From Psychroflexus longus (GTDB lineage Bacteria; Bacteroidota; Bacteroidia; Flavobacteriales; Flavobacteriaceae), in NCBI RefSeq assembly GCF_020164595.1, contig NZ_JAIQZE010000008.1, positions 80,267-144,266 of the forward strand: a DNA stretch of 64,000 nt. The letters are read 5' to 3'. Shown piece by piece: positions 15,629 to 25,839 of the stretch. A program made the position numbers and the translations under genes. Position 1 is the first letter of the stretch, and each line of letters begins with the position of its first letter. Below the pieces are notes generated by a model that saw nothing but the letters and a program-made list of their open reading frames with translations, did not search any database and was not told where the DNA came from.

Positions 15629-15814
15629 ATGAAAAAGGCAAAGCGCTATGTATATTTGAATTTGGTATTCGGTATCATCTGGCTGTCGGCAGGCTTTTTC
15701 AAGGTAGGCTTCAATGGTCAGGATAATTGGTTTGGCTATATCTGGTTTGTTTTAGCAGCTTTTTATTTAGGGGTATTTATCTATCAGATTTTAAAACTCA
15801 AGAACAAAAACTAA
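15629..15814 (+). CDS. Short two-helix membrane protein, N-terminal half of the multi-copy family
   Basis: This 61-residue protein (MKKAKRYVYLNLVFGIIWLSAG..., then NWFGYIWFVLAAFYLGVFIYQ) matches the N-terminal helical half of the family seen at 7598 and 13997, including the IIW motif. It ends at KLKNKN before the QYLTIENG region. It may be a natural short form or a truncated copy. It lies 68 bp before the DUF885 gene, and the two could share a transcript. Confidence 0.5.
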   Translation: MKKAKRYVYLNLVFGIIWLSAGFFKVGFNGQDNWFGYIWFVLAAFYLGVFIYQILKLKNKN

Positions 15815-15882
15815 AAAACCAATTTGATATAAAATTTGTTCCTGTTTATTTTATCCTATTTTGTAATCGAAATATTCATGTT

Positions 15883-17589
15883 ATGAAATCAAATCTAAGT
15901 GTAATTATCATTTTTATAGTTTGCAACTCACTTTGGAGTCAAACACCGAGTCAAAGCTTAGACTCTATTATACAAACCTATCAAGATTATAAAGGCTATG
16001 ATCGGGAAGCTTATCCACTTGGCCTTTACACAGAAGACTACTACAAACAGGAAGCTGAGTTCTCTGAAGATTTATTAAAAAAATTAGCTAAAATTGATGC
16101 AGATCAACTTAAGGAAACCGATTACATTTCTTTAGAACTTCTAAAGTTTAAGCTACAGGAATCTGTTGACAGGTACGAATTTAAATCCTATCTCAACCCC
16201 TTACTTTCAGATTCTGGTTTTCACTTAAGTCTTTCTTACCAGGTAAGAGACCTCAACACTTACGATCAAGTCAAGTCTTACCTCAATAAGTTGAATGCGA
16301 TTCCTGCTTATGTTGATCAGCATTTTGTCTTACTTCGCGAAGGTTTAAAAGAAGGCATCACCCAACCTCGAGTAATTTTTGAAGGCTATGAATCTACATA
16401 CAATTCTCAGATTGTTGAAACTCCAGAAGAAAGTTTTTTCTACGAGCCTTTTGAAAACTTGCCTTCTACTCTATCTCAAACACAGAAAGACTCCGTTATC
16501 AAAGCTGCTAAAACAGCTATTAAGACCAATGTTATTCCGCAATTTAAACGTGTAAAAACCTTTTTTGAAACTGAATATTTACCCAACACCAAAACTACTT
16601 TAGGGGTTTCAAAAGGACCGCAAGGTAAAGCCTATTACCAGAACCGACTTAATTACTACACAACTTTAAATCTCACTGCGGAAGAAATTCACAACATCGG
16701 CTTGGAAGAGGTTAACCGGATCAATACAGAGATGAAAGCCATCGTCGATGAAGTTAAATTTGACGGCAACTTGGAGGAATTCATTCAGTTTTTAAGAACT
16801 GACGAGCAATTTTACGCCAAAACTGGGGAAGAACTGTTGAAAGAGGCGCGTGATATTGCCAAACGCATCGATGCCAAACTTCCTGCGTATTTCAAAACGC
16901 TTCCTAGGCGGCCCTACGGCGTTGCCAAAGTTCCCGATGCCATTGCTCCCAAATACACCACGGGTCGTTACATCGGCGCTTCAGACGATACTCAGCCTGG
17001 TTATTATTGGGTGAATACTTACAATTTACCTAATCGGCCACTTTATATACTGCCCTCCTTAACCGCTCACGAAGCTGTTCCTGGACATCACCTACAAAAT
17101 GCGCTAAATGCCGAGCTTGGAGATAGCATCCCCAAATTCAGAAAAAATACTTATCTGTCTGCTTACGGAGAAGGCTGGGGTTTGTATTCTGAGTTTTTAG
17201 CGGATGAGATGGGCATTTATACTACACCTTACGAGAAATTTGGAAAATTAACCTACGAGCAGTGGCGTGCCTGCCGACTTGTGATTGACACGGGTATTCA
17301 TGCTATGGGATGGACACGGGAACAAGCTGTCGACTACTTTACCAAAAACACAGCCCTTTCTTTGCATAACATAAATACTGAAGTCGATCGCTACATTTCC
17401 TGGCCAGGACAGGCCGTTTCCTATAAAATCGGAGAAATCAAAATCAGGGAATTGAGAAAAAAAGCGGAAGAAACTCTAGGTAAAAAATTTGACATAAGGG
17501 ATTTCCACGAAATTATCCTAGAACAAGGAGTTGTTACCTTACCTATTTTAGAACAACGGGTGAATGCTTTTATTGAGCGGTCGAAATAA
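15883..17589 (+). CDS. DUF885 family secreted protein, probable metallopeptidase
   Basis: This 568-residue protein starts at the ATG at 15883, which gives a clean signal peptide (MKSNLSVIIIFIVCNSLWSQ). The frame is open further upstream, but that part overlaps the previous gene. The C-terminal half carries HEAVPGHHLQ (about residues 401-410), the HExxxGHH motif of DUF885 proteins, and a downstream glutamate-containing AYGEGWGLYSEFLADEMG, both consistent with a zinc site. The family consists of periplasmic or lipoprotein peptidases of poorly known substrate. Length and motifs are complete. It is the last intact gene before the ftsZ terminator region and runs opposite to the dcw cluster. Confidence 0.85.
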   Translation: MKSNLSVIIIFIVCNSLWSQTPSQSLDSIIQTYQDYKGYDREAYPLGLYTEDYYKQEAEFSEDLLKKLAKIDADQLKETDYISLELLKFKLQESVDRYEFKSYLNPLLSDSGFHLSLSYQVRDLNTYDQVKSYLNKLNAIPAYVDQHFVLLREGLKEGITQPRVIFEGYESTYNSQIVETPEESFFYEPFENLPSTLSQTQKDSVIKAAKTAIKTNVIPQFKRVKTFFETEYLPNTKTTLGVSKGPQGKAYYQNRLNYYTTLNLTAEEIHNIGLEEVNRINTEMKAIVDEVKFDGNLEEFIQFLRTDEQFYAKTGEELLKEARDIAKRIDAKLPAYFKTLPRRPYGVAKVPDAIAPKYTTGRYIGASDDTQPGYYWVNTYNLPNRPLYILPSLTAHEAVPGHHLQNALNAELGDSIPKFRKNTYLSAYGEGWGLYSEFLADEMGIYTTPYEKFGKLTYEQWRACRLVIDTGIHAMGWTREQAVDYFTKNTALSLHNINTEVDRYISWPGQAVSYKIGEIKIRELRKKAEETLGKKFDIRDFHEIILEQGVVTLPILEQRVNAFIERSK

Positions 17590-17653
17590 TATTCAAATTT
17601 TATATTCAAACTTAAGATAGTTTTAAAGTAATGCATAATCACAATCCACCCAT

Positions 17654-17983
17654 ATGAAAAACTAAGCTGCCGCGGCACTTTTAGCATTTTTCTTAGGAGA
17701 CATAGGAATTCACCGATTTTATTTAATCCAGGTTGGCTTAGGATTTTTATACCTTCTGTTTAGCTGGACATTCATACCGTTTATTGTAGCTTTTATTGAC
17801 TTAATTGTTTTTCTGGTTATGGATAAAAGAAACTTCGATCAAAAATATAATAAGGAGTATTCAACTCGTAATAATTACTACAAAACCAGTGCAAGCGAAG
17901 AGATTGAAAAGCTTTACAACTTAAAAATGAAAGGAATCATCAGTCAGGAAGAATTCGACAGGAAGAAAAGAGAACTCTTATAA
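17654..17983 (+). pseudogene. TM2-domain protein gene with an in-frame stop at codon 4
   Basis: ATG at 17654 reads M-K-N then TAA (17663-17665), and the frame stays open for 105 more codons. These encode AAALLAFFLGDIGIHRFYL, the TM2 signature with G-x-x-G-x-H-x-F-Y, a second helix, an acidic linker, and a C-terminal SHOCT-like helix pair (KLYNLKMKGIISQEEFDRKKREL). The stop replaces a residue usually lysine or glutamine, one substitution away. No other start precedes the domain, so expression is doubtful. TM2 proteins are small membrane proteins of unknown role. Confidence 0.7.
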
Positions 17984-18077
17984 ATCAACACCTGAAGTTG
18001 ATGAGCAGTTCCGAAGTTGAGAATTCTCACAATTATAATTTTTTGACTCCTTCTTAAAACGCTAATTAGGATATGAT

Positions 18078-18119
18078 CAAAGTAAAAAGGCCAGCAAAAT
18101 TGCTGGCCTTTTTACTTTG
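18078..18119. terminator. Strong bidirectional terminator after ftsZ
   Basis: A perfect 19-bp stem CAAAGTAAAAAGGCCAGCA / TGCTGGCCTTTTTACTTTG with a 4-nt loop has A and T tracts on both sides of the GC core. It lies 15 bp past the ftsZ stop on the minus strand and closes the dcw operon. It would also stop plus-strand transcription from the island. Confidence 0.9.
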
Positions 18120-18133
18120 AAAAATTCTTATCT

Positions 18134-20008
18134 CTAGTCTACATTATCATGTAAAAATGAATTGTTAGACCTGAAATTCAAATTATCCTTATCTCCTTCT
18201 ACACTGGTTCTCGACAGAGAATTTCCTTCAGAGCGGTTATTATTTATATCAATACCAGCACGCTTGTAAGCAGGTTGCTTTTCAATCTCATCAATATTGT
18301 TGGTATTTCTGAATTTATAATTGAACTGCTTCATCTTAGCCTTTCGTTCCGCTGCTCGGGAAGCAAGCTCAGACAAAGGAGTGTTCATAGGATCTATTTC
18401 ATCGTTATTACTGTTTTCAGTTCTGGAAGGCTCAACGGTTCGTCTTGTAAATTTGACTTCTTCCGGCTCTTCTTCCTTAGGTTTTGACTGTGGCTTGCGA
18501 GATGATGAAGTTTGCATCGGCTCATCTTCATCCATAAACTCAGATAAGTCGTATTTTTTAACTTCAGAAGGTGAAAGGCCTTTAAATGAATTTACTTCCT
18601 CAGGCTCGTTAACTTCGATGTTCTTTACAGATCTGGAAGATGGCGATTGTTCATCGTCGTCCTCATTTTCAGAAAAATCAAAACTTAGCATGCCAGAGGA
18701 ATTGTCTTCGTCTTTTACAGGACTGTCTTCAATGATTTCAAAATCATCTTCATGAGCATTGACGATCTCGAAATCCACATCTAGATGATTAACATTTGGT
18801 TGATCCGTCGTTTCGTTTGACACGTCTTTCGGCTCATCTTCAGAATCTAAATTATGTACAACTTTAGACTGCTCATTTGTTTCCGGGGTTTGTCTTCTGG
18901 ACTGTGGAACATCTATAGAAGACTGTTTTTTGAATCTGCCAGTCGATAGATTTTGTTCGATACGCTGATCATCTTCAAGTGTGTGAATAATCTTTTTGGT
19001 CTCTGTATTTACGATTTCGTCTTGTTGCTCAGTATTAAACCCCGTAGCTATGACTGTTACTGAAATTGAATCCTCTAAGCTTTCATCATCACCAACACCC
19101 ATGATGATGTTAGCGCTGTTACCAGCTTCTGCCTGAATATGATCGTTAATTTCTCCAATTTCATCTAATGTGATTTCATCGGTTCCTGAAACGATAAGTA
19201 GTAATACATTTTGAGCTCCTTTAATTTTATTATCATTCAATAGAGGAGAATCTAATGCTTTTTCTATTGCGATTTGAGATCTATTGGTTCCTGAAGCCAC
19301 TGCAGATCCCATGATAGCAGTTCCGCTGTTACTTAAAACAGTTTTAGCATCACGTAAGTCAATGTTTTGAGTGTAGTGATGAGTAATAACTTCTGCAATA
19401 CCTCGGGAGGCAGTGGCTAAAACTTCATCAGCCTTTGAAAACCCGGATTTGAAGCCAAGATTTCCATACACTTCTCTCAATTTGTTGTTATTGATAACTA
19501 TGAGTGAATCCACATTGTTTCGAAGCTCTTCAACTCCCAACTGAGCCTGTTCATTTCTTGTGCGTCCTTCAAATTGAAATGGAATGGTAACGATACCAAC
19601 CGTAAGTATATCCATTTCCTTTGCAAGTCTTGCTATAACTGGTGCAGCACCTGTTCCTGTACCACCACCCATTCCTGCGGTGATGAATACCATTTTGGTG
19701 TTAGTGCTCAATAAGCCTTTAAGGTCTTCTCTACTTTCTTCTGCCGCTTGCTTACCAATATCTGGATTGGCACCTGCTCCAAGTCCTTCTGTAAGATCTA
19801 CGCCAAGTTGTATTTTGGTGGGCACCGGACTGTTCTCAAGTGCTTGTGCGTCTGTATTACATATCACAAAGTCAACGCCCTTAATCCCTTGACTAAACAT
19901 GTGATTGATGGCATTGGAACCTCCACCACCAACTCCAATAACTTTGATCACGTTGGATTGGTTTTTTGGGAGATCAAATGAAATATTTTCAAATTCTTGC
20001 TGACTCAT
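18134..20008 (-). CDS. ftsZ: Cell division protein FtsZ
   Basis: This 624-residue tubulin homologue forms the cytokinetic ring. The GTPase domain (about 18-325) shows GVGGGGSNAINHM, the tubulin signature AGMGGGTGTGAAPV (111-124) and NNNKLREVYG. A long acidic, serine-rich linker (about 335-570) follows, then the conserved tail region around EIEKQPAYKRAGID (about 572-585), which binds FtsA. A further 33-residue extension (ending FLHDNVD) follows that. The long linker makes it much larger than the roughly 385 residues of E. coli FtsZ, as usual for Bacteroidetes. It is the last gene of the dcw operon, 27 bp after ftsA, and ends at a strong terminator. Confidence 0.98.
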   Translation of the reverse strand: MSQQEFENISFDLPKNQSNVIKVIGVGGGGSNAINHMFSQGIKGVDFVICNTDAQALENSPVPTKIQLGVDLTEGLGAGANPDIGKQAAEESREDLKGLLSTNTKMVFITAGMGGGTGTGAAPVIARLAKEMDILTVGIVTIPFQFEGRTRNEQAQLGVEELRNNVDSLIVINNNKLREVYGNLGFKSGFSKADEVLATASRGIAEVITHHYTQNIDLRDAKTVLSNSGTAIMGSAVASGTNRSQIAIEKALDSPLLNDNKIKGAQNVLLLIVSGTDEITLDEIGEINDHIQAEAGNSANIIMGVGDDESLEDSISVTVIATGFNTEQQDEIVNTETKKIIHTLEDDQRIEQNLSTGRFKKQSSIDVPQSRRQTPETNEQSKVVHNLDSEDEPKDVSNETTDQPNVNHLDVDFEIVNAHEDDFEIIEDSPVKDEDNSSGMLSFDFSENEDDDEQSPSSRSVKNIEVNEPEEVNSFKGLSPSEVKKYDLSEFMDEDEPMQTSSSRKPQSKPKEEEPEEVKFTRRTVEPSRTENSNNDEIDPMNTPLSELASRAAERKAKMKQFNYKFRNTNNIDEIEKQPAYKRAGIDINNNRSEGNSLSRTSVEGDKDNLNFRSNNSFLHDNVD

Positions 20009-20035
20009 AATTCTTAATTTTGGTTGGTATACTTC

Positions 20036-21430
20036 CTACTCTGCGTTATCTAAAAAATCTTTTAATTTATCAAACCATTTTTCGACCACATTTCTGCTTG
20101 GTCGAGCTGGTTGATTGGGCTGCTCTGGAATTCCCTTGTTCTGCTCTGTATCTGGAGACTCTTCTGTAACTCCATTTACATTATGTTCCATTGCAGTTTC
20201 AGCGGGCTGTTCGACATTATCAGGGTTTTCCAGTTCTTCCTGTTCTATTCGTTCTGCTTTATCGAAAGCTTTCCGTTCCAAGCCGTCCATCACTAAACCT
20301 ACTGCTGTAGCGTAAAGTGGACTTGCAATTTCTTTGTCGGTTTCCCCGGCGAGATACTCGTTTGGATAACCAATTCTGGTATCCATACCAGTAACATATT
20401 CTACTAGCTGTTTTAAATGCTTTAATTGAGCACCTCCACCAGTAATAACGATTCCGGCAATTAACTTTTTCTTTTGTTCGTCATGACCGTAGTTTTTAAT
20501 TTCTAAATAAACCTGATCTATAATTTCTACTGCCCTGTAGTGAATCACTTTAGATAAATTCTTAAGTGATATTTCTTTAGGATCTCTTCCTCTTAGTCCT
20601 GGAATAGAAACAATTTCATTTTCCTTATTTTCTCCGGGCCAAGCTGATCCAAATTTTACTTTCAGTAATTCAGCTTGCTTTTCGATAATAGAACATCCTT
20701 CTTTGATATCCTCTGTGATTACGTTACCACCTAACGGAATTACAGCAGTGTGTCTTATAATTCCATCTTTAAAAATGGCTAAATCTGTCGTTCCTCCACC
20801 TATATCAATAAGGGCTACACCTGCTTCTTTTTCTTCCTGGCTCAATACTGAATTTGCTGATGCCAATGGTTCTAGTGTCATTCCATTCAACTCCAATCCA
20901 GAGTTCTTTACGCATCTCCCAATGTTTCTAATGGAGGAAATCTGTCCTACGACCACATGAAAGTTAGCTTCTAGGCGTCCACCAGACATACCCCTGGGTT
21001 CCATGATTTCAGACTGACCATCTACTTTATATTCTTGTGGCAACACATGAATAATTTCTTCTCCTGGCAACATAACCAACTTGTGAACCTGGTTACATAA
21101 ATTGTCGATATCATCATCTTCTATTACCTCTTCAACATCATTTCTAGTGATGTAATCGCTATGCTGTAAACTTCTAATGTGTTGCCCTGCAATTCCTACG
21201 GTGACTCCTTTGACATCTATCCCGGAATTTGCTTCTGCTTGCTGTATGGCTTGTTGTATAGATTGTATAGTTTGCGTAATGTTATTGACGACACCCCGAT
21301 GTACACCCAGACTTTTGGTTCTTCCGATGCCTAAAATCTCTACTTTTCCATATTCATTTTTGCGACCAATCATGGCAACAATCTTTGTTGTTCCTATGTC
21401 TAAGCCTACTGCAATATTATCTTCTTCCAT
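20036..21430 (-). CDS. ftsA: Cell division protein FtsA
   Basis: This 464-residue actin-fold ATPase anchors FtsZ to the membrane. Nucleotide-binding motifs are GLDIGTTKIVAMIG (residues 9-22) and DIGGGTTDLAIF (209-220), and a later GIVITGGGAQLKHL (about 320-333) contributes to the adenosine pocket. After an acidic, low-complexity linker (about 385-445) comes the amphipathic end VEKWFDKLKDFLDNAE, the likely membrane-targeting helix. It is slightly longer than the E. coli protein because of the linker. It sits between ftsQ (12 bp) and ftsZ (27 bp) on the same strand. Confidence 0.97.
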   Translation of the reverse strand: MEEDNIAVGLDIGTTKIVAMIGRKNEYGKVEILGIGRTKSLGVHRGVVNNITQTIQSIQQAIQQAEANSGIDVKGVTVGIAGQHIRSLQHSDYITRNDVEEVIEDDDIDNLCNQVHKLVMLPGEEIIHVLPQEYKVDGQSEIMEPRGMSGGRLEANFHVVVGQISSIRNIGRCVKNSGLELNGMTLEPLASANSVLSQEEKEAGVALIDIGGGTTDLAIFKDGIIRHTAVIPLGGNVITEDIKEGCSIIEKQAELLKVKFGSAWPGENKENEIVSIPGLRGRDPKEISLKNLSKVIHYRAVEIIDQVYLEIKNYGHDEQKKKLIAGIVITGGGAQLKHLKQLVEYVTGMDTRIGYPNEYLAGETDKEIASPLYATAVGLVMDGLERKAFDKAERIEQEELENPDNVEQPAETAMEHNVNGVTEESPDTEQNKGIPEQPNQPARPSRNVVEKWFDKLKDFLDNAE

Positions 21431-21442
21431 CTTTGTAGATTA

Positions 21443-22162
21443 TTACTTTGTTGTACACACTACCTGATTACCAAATTGCAAATCTATGCGTTTATAGTCG
21501 TCTAATTTCTTGTATTCCAAAGCCTTTGAATAAAAAACTTTATAGTTAGTCAACTTTTTGTCAAGATAAGAAATTTGACCAAAATTGACTAAATATTCCC
21601 TATCTCTCACCTCTAAAACAAAGTTTTTTTCTGATTTTTTTCGGATTGCAATGATATGTTTTTTTAAAAAATCATCGGCCTCTATTTTCATCAAAAGTGG
21701 ATAAACTTCTTTAAGCTCATCCGGGCTAACTCCAGAGACCAAAGGCACTCTAGATGAGTAGTTTGCAGATAATGGCATTGACAAACCATCCGCATCCAGG
21801 TAATAAAACCCTTTATCGGTTACTCTGGCAATGGGTTCTCTTTGGATAATTTTAGCTGAAAGGGTTCCATCCAGGGTATAATAAACTTCAGAGGTCTTTA
21901 TCATTTCGTTGGCATCCAAAATCTTTTCAAAAGTGGCCAAACGATTTTCATTGATCAATGAATCACCATTAACTTCTAAAACTTCACCTAGCAACTTTTC
22001 AACTTCAACCTCTGTAATAAAAATTTTGGAGGCATCCAATAATTCAACCTTCAGAGTTTTTACAGGCTTCAGGTTTTGGCGATAATTAGCAAACCCTACC
22101 AAAAAGAAGAGCACTCCCAGGATCAGAACCAATCTTATGTTATGTAGTTTAAATGCTTTCAT
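21443..22162 (-). CDS. ftsQ: Cell division protein FtsQ
   Basis: This 239-residue bitopic protein has a short cytoplasmic tail, one transmembrane helix (about 10-27, VLILGVLFFLVGFANY), then a POTRA domain (KTLKVELLDASKIFITEVEVEKLL) and the FtsQ beta domain. In the divisome it links FtsL partners and early proteins. Sequence conservation is low, as normal for FtsQ, so position between murC and ftsA is part of the evidence. Its start overlaps the murC end by 14 bp, indicating translational coupling. Confidence 0.93.
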   Translation of the reverse strand: MKAFKLHNIRLVLILGVLFFLVGFANYRQNLKPVKTLKVELLDASKIFITEVEVEKLLGEVLEVNGDSLINENRLATFEKILDANEMIKTSEVYYTLDGTLSAKIIQREPIARVTDKGFYYLDADGLSMPLSANYSSRVPLVSGVSPDELKEVYPLLMKIEADDFLKKHIIAIRKKSEKNFVLEVRDREYLVNFGQISYLDKKLTNYKVFYSKALEYKKLDDYKRIDLQFGNQVVCTTK

Positions 22163-23501
22163 GCAGATAATTTGAAATTTTAATAGCTTCTACTCCTATG
22201 TCTCCCGCGCCTAGCAAAACAATGACTTTATTTTTAGATCTCGTTATTCTATCTTGAATATCAGTTTTAGTTATTAATTCTTTTAATGGGTGCTGTATCA
22301 AATTCAGAAGAAATTCTGAAGTTACTCCTGCCATAGGTTCTTCTCTTGCCGGATAAATGTCCAGTAAATTGACTTCATCAAATTGAGCTAAGCTTTTTGC
22401 AAAGTCTTCAGCAAAATCTTTGGTTCTCGAGAATAAATGAGGCTGAAAAATCACCACGGATTTTTTCTCTGGATGCATTTCAGAAATCGCCTGATAAACA
22501 GCATCAATTTCCTTAGGGTGGTGAGCATAATCATCAATCACCACCAGATTTTCGGACTTATAGATATAATTAAAACGTCTTTGCACACCCTTAAAACTGG
22601 CTAAGGCTTTACCAAAGGTTTCGGCAAGCTCTGGCCTGAAATCAATTGCTAAACTCAAGGCCGAAGCAGCATTTAATAAATTGTGATGTCCTGGCAGAGA
22701 AAATTTCAGATTTTTTAGCTGAAGATTTCCTTTCTGAAAATCAAAACAATAAGTACCATCTTCAACTGAAATATTTGTAATCTGAATATCAACTTCTATC
22801 TCTATCCCAATAAATTTCGCTTCAAGGTCCAGACCTGTTTTAGCATAAAGATGTCCTTTTGGCACCAATCTTGAAAACTCCTGAAATGTATCTACTAACT
22901 TTTGAGAGGTTTCATAAATATCCAGATGATCGGCATCCATGGAGGTGATCACCGCTGCAGAGGGATGTAATTGGAGAAAAGATCTGTCGAATTCATCTGC
23001 CTCCACAACGACTACCTCTTCACCGTCACCGATATAGTTGGTTTTATAATTTTGTAAAATTCCACCACAAAAGGCCGTCAAGTTAATACCGCTGGCTTTA
23101 AGAATATGAACCAGAATCGCTGAAGTTGTCGTTTTACCATGGGTTCCCGCAACCGCCAAAGTTGGTAAATGTTTTGTAATTTCCCCTAAAACAACAGAAC
23201 GCTTATAAAGTTCAAAATCATTCGTTTTAAAATACTCAAAGAATTTTGAAGCCTTTGATATCGCAGGCGTATAAATGACAAGAGTTTGTTCTCTAGATAA
23301 TTTCTGAACTTGATTTGTAATGTCTTCGGAGTAAGAGATTTCTATTCCTTCCTCTGACAAAGTTTTTGTTAGCTCGGTTTTGGTTCTGTCGTACCCAAAA
23401 ACTACCAAGCCTTTTTGATTAAAGTATCTAGCCAAAGCACTCATACCGATGCCACCGACACCAATCAAGAATACATGTGTATATTGCTTTAACTCTTTCA
23501 T
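22149..23501 (-). CDS. murC: UDP-N-acetylmuramate--L-alanine ligase
   Basis: This 450-residue cytosolic Mur ligase adds L-alanine to UDP-MurNAc. The Rossmann-like start [17 protein letters not shown] (11-27) binds the uridine moiety. The ATP loop [12 protein letters not shown] is at 118-129, and [12 protein letters not shown] and HHPKEI near the substrate and C-terminal domain are present. It overlaps murG by 4 bp upstream and ftsQ by 14 bp downstream. Length matches the family (about 450-490). Confidence 0.97.
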   Translation of the reverse strand: MKELKQYTHVFLIGVGGIGMSALARYFNQKGLVVFGYDRTKTELTKTLSEEGIEISYSEDITNQVQKLSREQTLVIYTPAISKASKFFEYFKTNDFELYKRSVVLGEITKHLPTLAVAGTHGKTTTSAILVHILKASGINLTAFCGGILQNYKTNYIGDGEEVVVVEADEFDRSFLQLHPSAAVITSMDADHLDIYETSQKLVDTFQEFSRLVPKGHLYAKTGLDLEAKFIGIEIEVDIQITNISVEDGTYCFDFQKGNLQLKNLKFSLPGHHNLLNAASALSLAIDFRPELAETFGKALASFKGVQRRFNYIYKSENLVVIDDYAHHPKEIDAVYQAISEMHPEKKSVVIFQPHLFSRTKDFAEDFAKSLAQFDEVNLLDIYPAREEPMAGVTSEFLLNLIQHPLKELITKTDIQDRITRSKNKVIVLLGAGDIGVEAIKISNYLHESI

Positions 23502-24595
23502 CTTACTTCATTTTCTATGCGCTCAACCTCATCCACTATGGCTTTTGTAGCCATGGGTTTGGCGAGTTTCAAAATATTTTTTGATAAGTTTTCCTGAAGT
23601 TCTGCATCGGTGATCAAATCACTGAATATAGACTCGAATTTTTCATTCAGTTCTGATTCTTTTAGCATTACCGCCGCCTCTTTATCTTCAATCGATTTAG
23701 CGTTTTTGGTTTGATGATCTTCAGCAACATTTGGTGACGGAATGAAGATCACTGGTTTCCCAACCAAACTCAATTCACTTACCGCTCCTGCTCCAGCTCT
23801 CGATATAATCACATCTGCAACAGCGTAAGCTAAATCCATTTTGGAAATGAACTTGAGGATTTTAATAGATTTGGTTTCCAAAGATTTGTATCTATCGTAA
23901 TACAGCTTTCCACATTGCCACAGAACCTGAAGATTTTGGTCTTCAAAAAATGAAAGCTTTTCAGCTATCAATTCATTGATGCGCTGCGAACCCAAACTAC
24001 CGCCGACAATCAAGAGTGTTTTTTTCTTAGGATCTAACTGAAAATGCTTCAGTCCGAATTCCTTTTTACTTCGCACTTCAAGTAAATCTTTACGAATTGG
24101 ATTTCCTGTGAGTACTAATTTTTCCTTTGGAAAAAACTTCTCCATGCCTTCATAAGCCACACAGATAGAATGGGCATCTTTAGCGAGCCATTTATTGGTA
24201 ATACCAGCGTAAGCATTTTGCTCCTGAATCAATGTTGGAATATTTAAAATCGACGCTATTTTCAATAGCGGTCCACTGGCAAAACCTCCAGTGCCGATAA
24301 CCACATTAGGCTTAAATTTTTTGATCAGTGTTCTTGCTTTCACCATAGAGCTGAGCAGTTTGAAAGGGAACATGAGGTTGGATAAAGTCAATTTTCTTTG
24401 AATACCAGAGATCCACAAGCCTTCAATTTTAAAACCAGCTTCGGGGATTTTGGTCATTTCCATTTTATCCTTTGCTCCAACAAAAAGAAATTCAGCATTT
24501 GGATTTCTTTCTTTTAATTCTTCAGCAATAGCGATAGCCGGGTAGATATGTCCACCGGTTCCTCCTCCAGAAATCATGTATCGTTTCACACTCAT
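23498..24595 (-). CDS. murG: UDP-GlcNAc:lipid I N-acetylglucosaminyltransferase MurG
   Basis: This 365-residue peripheral membrane glycosyltransferase makes lipid II from lipid I. The first G-loop [18 protein letters not shown] (residues 10-27) and the second [14 protein letters not shown] (about 101-114) are present. The donor-binding signature [25 protein letters not shown] (about 264-288) is also present. Start and stop each overlap neighbours by 4 bp (ftsW and murC), typical of coupled translation in this operon. Confidence 0.97.
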   Translation of the reverse strand: MSVKRYMISGGGTGGHIYPAIAIAEELKERNPNAEFLFVGAKDKMEMTKIPEAGFKIEGLWISGIQRKLTLSNLMFPFKLLSSMVKARTLIKKFKPNVVIGTGGFASGPLLKIASILNIPTLIQEQNAYAGITNKWLAKDAHSICVAYEGMEKFFPKEKLVLTGNPIRKDLLEVRSKKEFGLKHFQLDPKKKTLLIVGGSLGSQRINELIAEKLSFFEDQNLQVLWQCGKLYYDRYKSLETKSIKILKFISKMDLAYAVADVIISRAGAGAVSELSLVGKPVIFIPSPNVAEDHQTKNAKSIEDKEAAVMLKESELNEKFESIFSDLITDAELQENLSKNILKLAKPMATKAIVDEVERIENEVR

Positions 24596-25833
24596 ATTGT
24601 TTCGCTTAAGACTTCAAGTGGGTTTTCTATCGCAAGGTTATCATCTCTTTCTTTCTGTTTGGCTTCAGCAGTTGCTTTCACTTCATTATTTGCACTGACG
24701 CTTATAACGATGCCTAGTGACAGGCAGGTCATCCAAATGGAAGTACCTCCACTTCCTACTAAAGGCAAAGTTTGTCCTGTAACGGGCAAGAATTCAACAG
24801 CTACCGCTATATTTACAAAGGCTTGTAAAATGATCGGAATTCCAGCAGCTACAACCAGTAATCTGCCGTAAGCAGTTTCAGATTTTGTGACGATAATTGC
24901 TATCCTATACAACATAAATAAATAGGCCAGAATCACTCCGATACCTCCTACCATTCCCAACTCTTCCACAATGATTGCATAAATAAAATCTGAAGAAGAT
25001 TGAGGTAAGAAGTTACGCTGTACACTTTTTCCTATTCCATTTCCTGTGATTCCGCCGGTGGCGATTGCTATTTTGGCTTTTTCAACCTGATATTGCTCAC
25101 GGGTTTGTTCATCCTGAGTAAATGATTCTACTCTGCTGATCCAGGTATCCACTCTGTTGGGGAATAAATCCGGAAAGGCTTTTGCTGTAAGACCAAATAA
25201 AACTAGGCCCAACATCCCAAAACCTACAATTGCTGCAGTGTATTTGAAAGTGTAGCCCCCAACAAATGTAAGCAGCAATACAATTGAAAAGATAATAGCC
25301 GCTGTAGACAGATTGGCAGGAAGAATAAGTCCAACCACTAGAAATACCGGAACCCAAAGTGGCAGAATTGTTTCTTTGAATGTGTAGGCTTTATCTTTAA
25401 TTTTGGACAAATAGCGAGCAACATATATCAATAATACTACAGAGGCCAAGGTCGAGGTTTGAAATGAAAAATTGACAATAGGCACGTGTATCCAACGGCT
25501 GGCATTGGCTCCTTGCATGGTAGTACCCTGTAACAGGGTTACAATTAGAAGCACAATGACTACAGGAAGTAATATAATGGACAACCCCCTGAAATAGCGA
25601 TACGGTATTTTATGTGTAGCATAGAGTATAGAAAAGCCTAATACCAAATGAATGAAATGCTTAACTAAATAAGCAAATGTACTTCCGCTTGCTCCGTTGA
25701 GATAAGCAAGGTTACTAGAGGCACTATACACAGGAATAAAAGAAAAAATAGCCAAAAGCGCAGCCACAGACCATAACATCTTGTCGCCTTTTATGCTTTT
25801 GAAAAATTGTTTTATTCCTGTTTCAGTTGACAT
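24592..25833 (-). CDS. ftsW: Septal peptidoglycan glycosyltransferase FtsW (SEDS family)
   Basis: This 413-residue multipass membrane protein has about ten hydrophobic segments. The SEDS family polymerises lipid II with its partner PBP, here FtsI encoded nearby. Seen in order: early [17 protein letters not shown], the large periplasmic-loop segment with [30 protein letters not shown] and the C-terminal [24 protein letters not shown] signature. The C-terminal charged tail is cytoplasmic. It overlaps murG by 4 bp and lies 6 bp after murD. RodA is the alternative, but the dcw context and the division partners make FtsW the clear choice. Confidence 0.95.
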   Translation of the reverse strand: MSTETGIKQFFKSIKGDKMLWSVAALLAIFSFIPVYSASSNLAYLNGASGSTFAYLVKHFIHLVLGFSILYATHKIPYRYFRGLSIILLPVVIVLLIVTLLQGTTMQGANASRWIHVPIVNFSFQTSTLASVVLLIYVARYLSKIKDKAYTFKETILPLWVPVFLVVGLILPANLSTAAIIFSIVLLLTFVGGYTFKYTAAIVGFGMLGLVLFGLTAKAFPDLFPNRVDTWISRVESFTQDEQTREQYQVEKAKIAIATGGITGNGIGKSVQRNFLPQSSSDFIYAIIVEELGMVGGIGVILAYLFMLYRIAIIVTKSETAYGRLLVVAAGIPIILQAFVNIAVAVEFLPVTGQTLPLVGSGGTSIWMTCLSLGIVISVSANNEVKATAEAKQKERDDNLAIENPLEVLSETI

Positions 25834-25839
25834 TTTCTT

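Noticed and set aside
15727..15882. N-terminal extension of the DUF885 frame
   Set aside because: It overlaps the previous small gene in another frame; the internal ATG at 15883 gives a proper signal peptide.
18321..18755. 144-codon plus-strand frame opposite the ftsZ linker
   Set aside because: It is a shadow of the serine- and acid-rich linker of FtsZ; composition is low complexity and there is no start signal.
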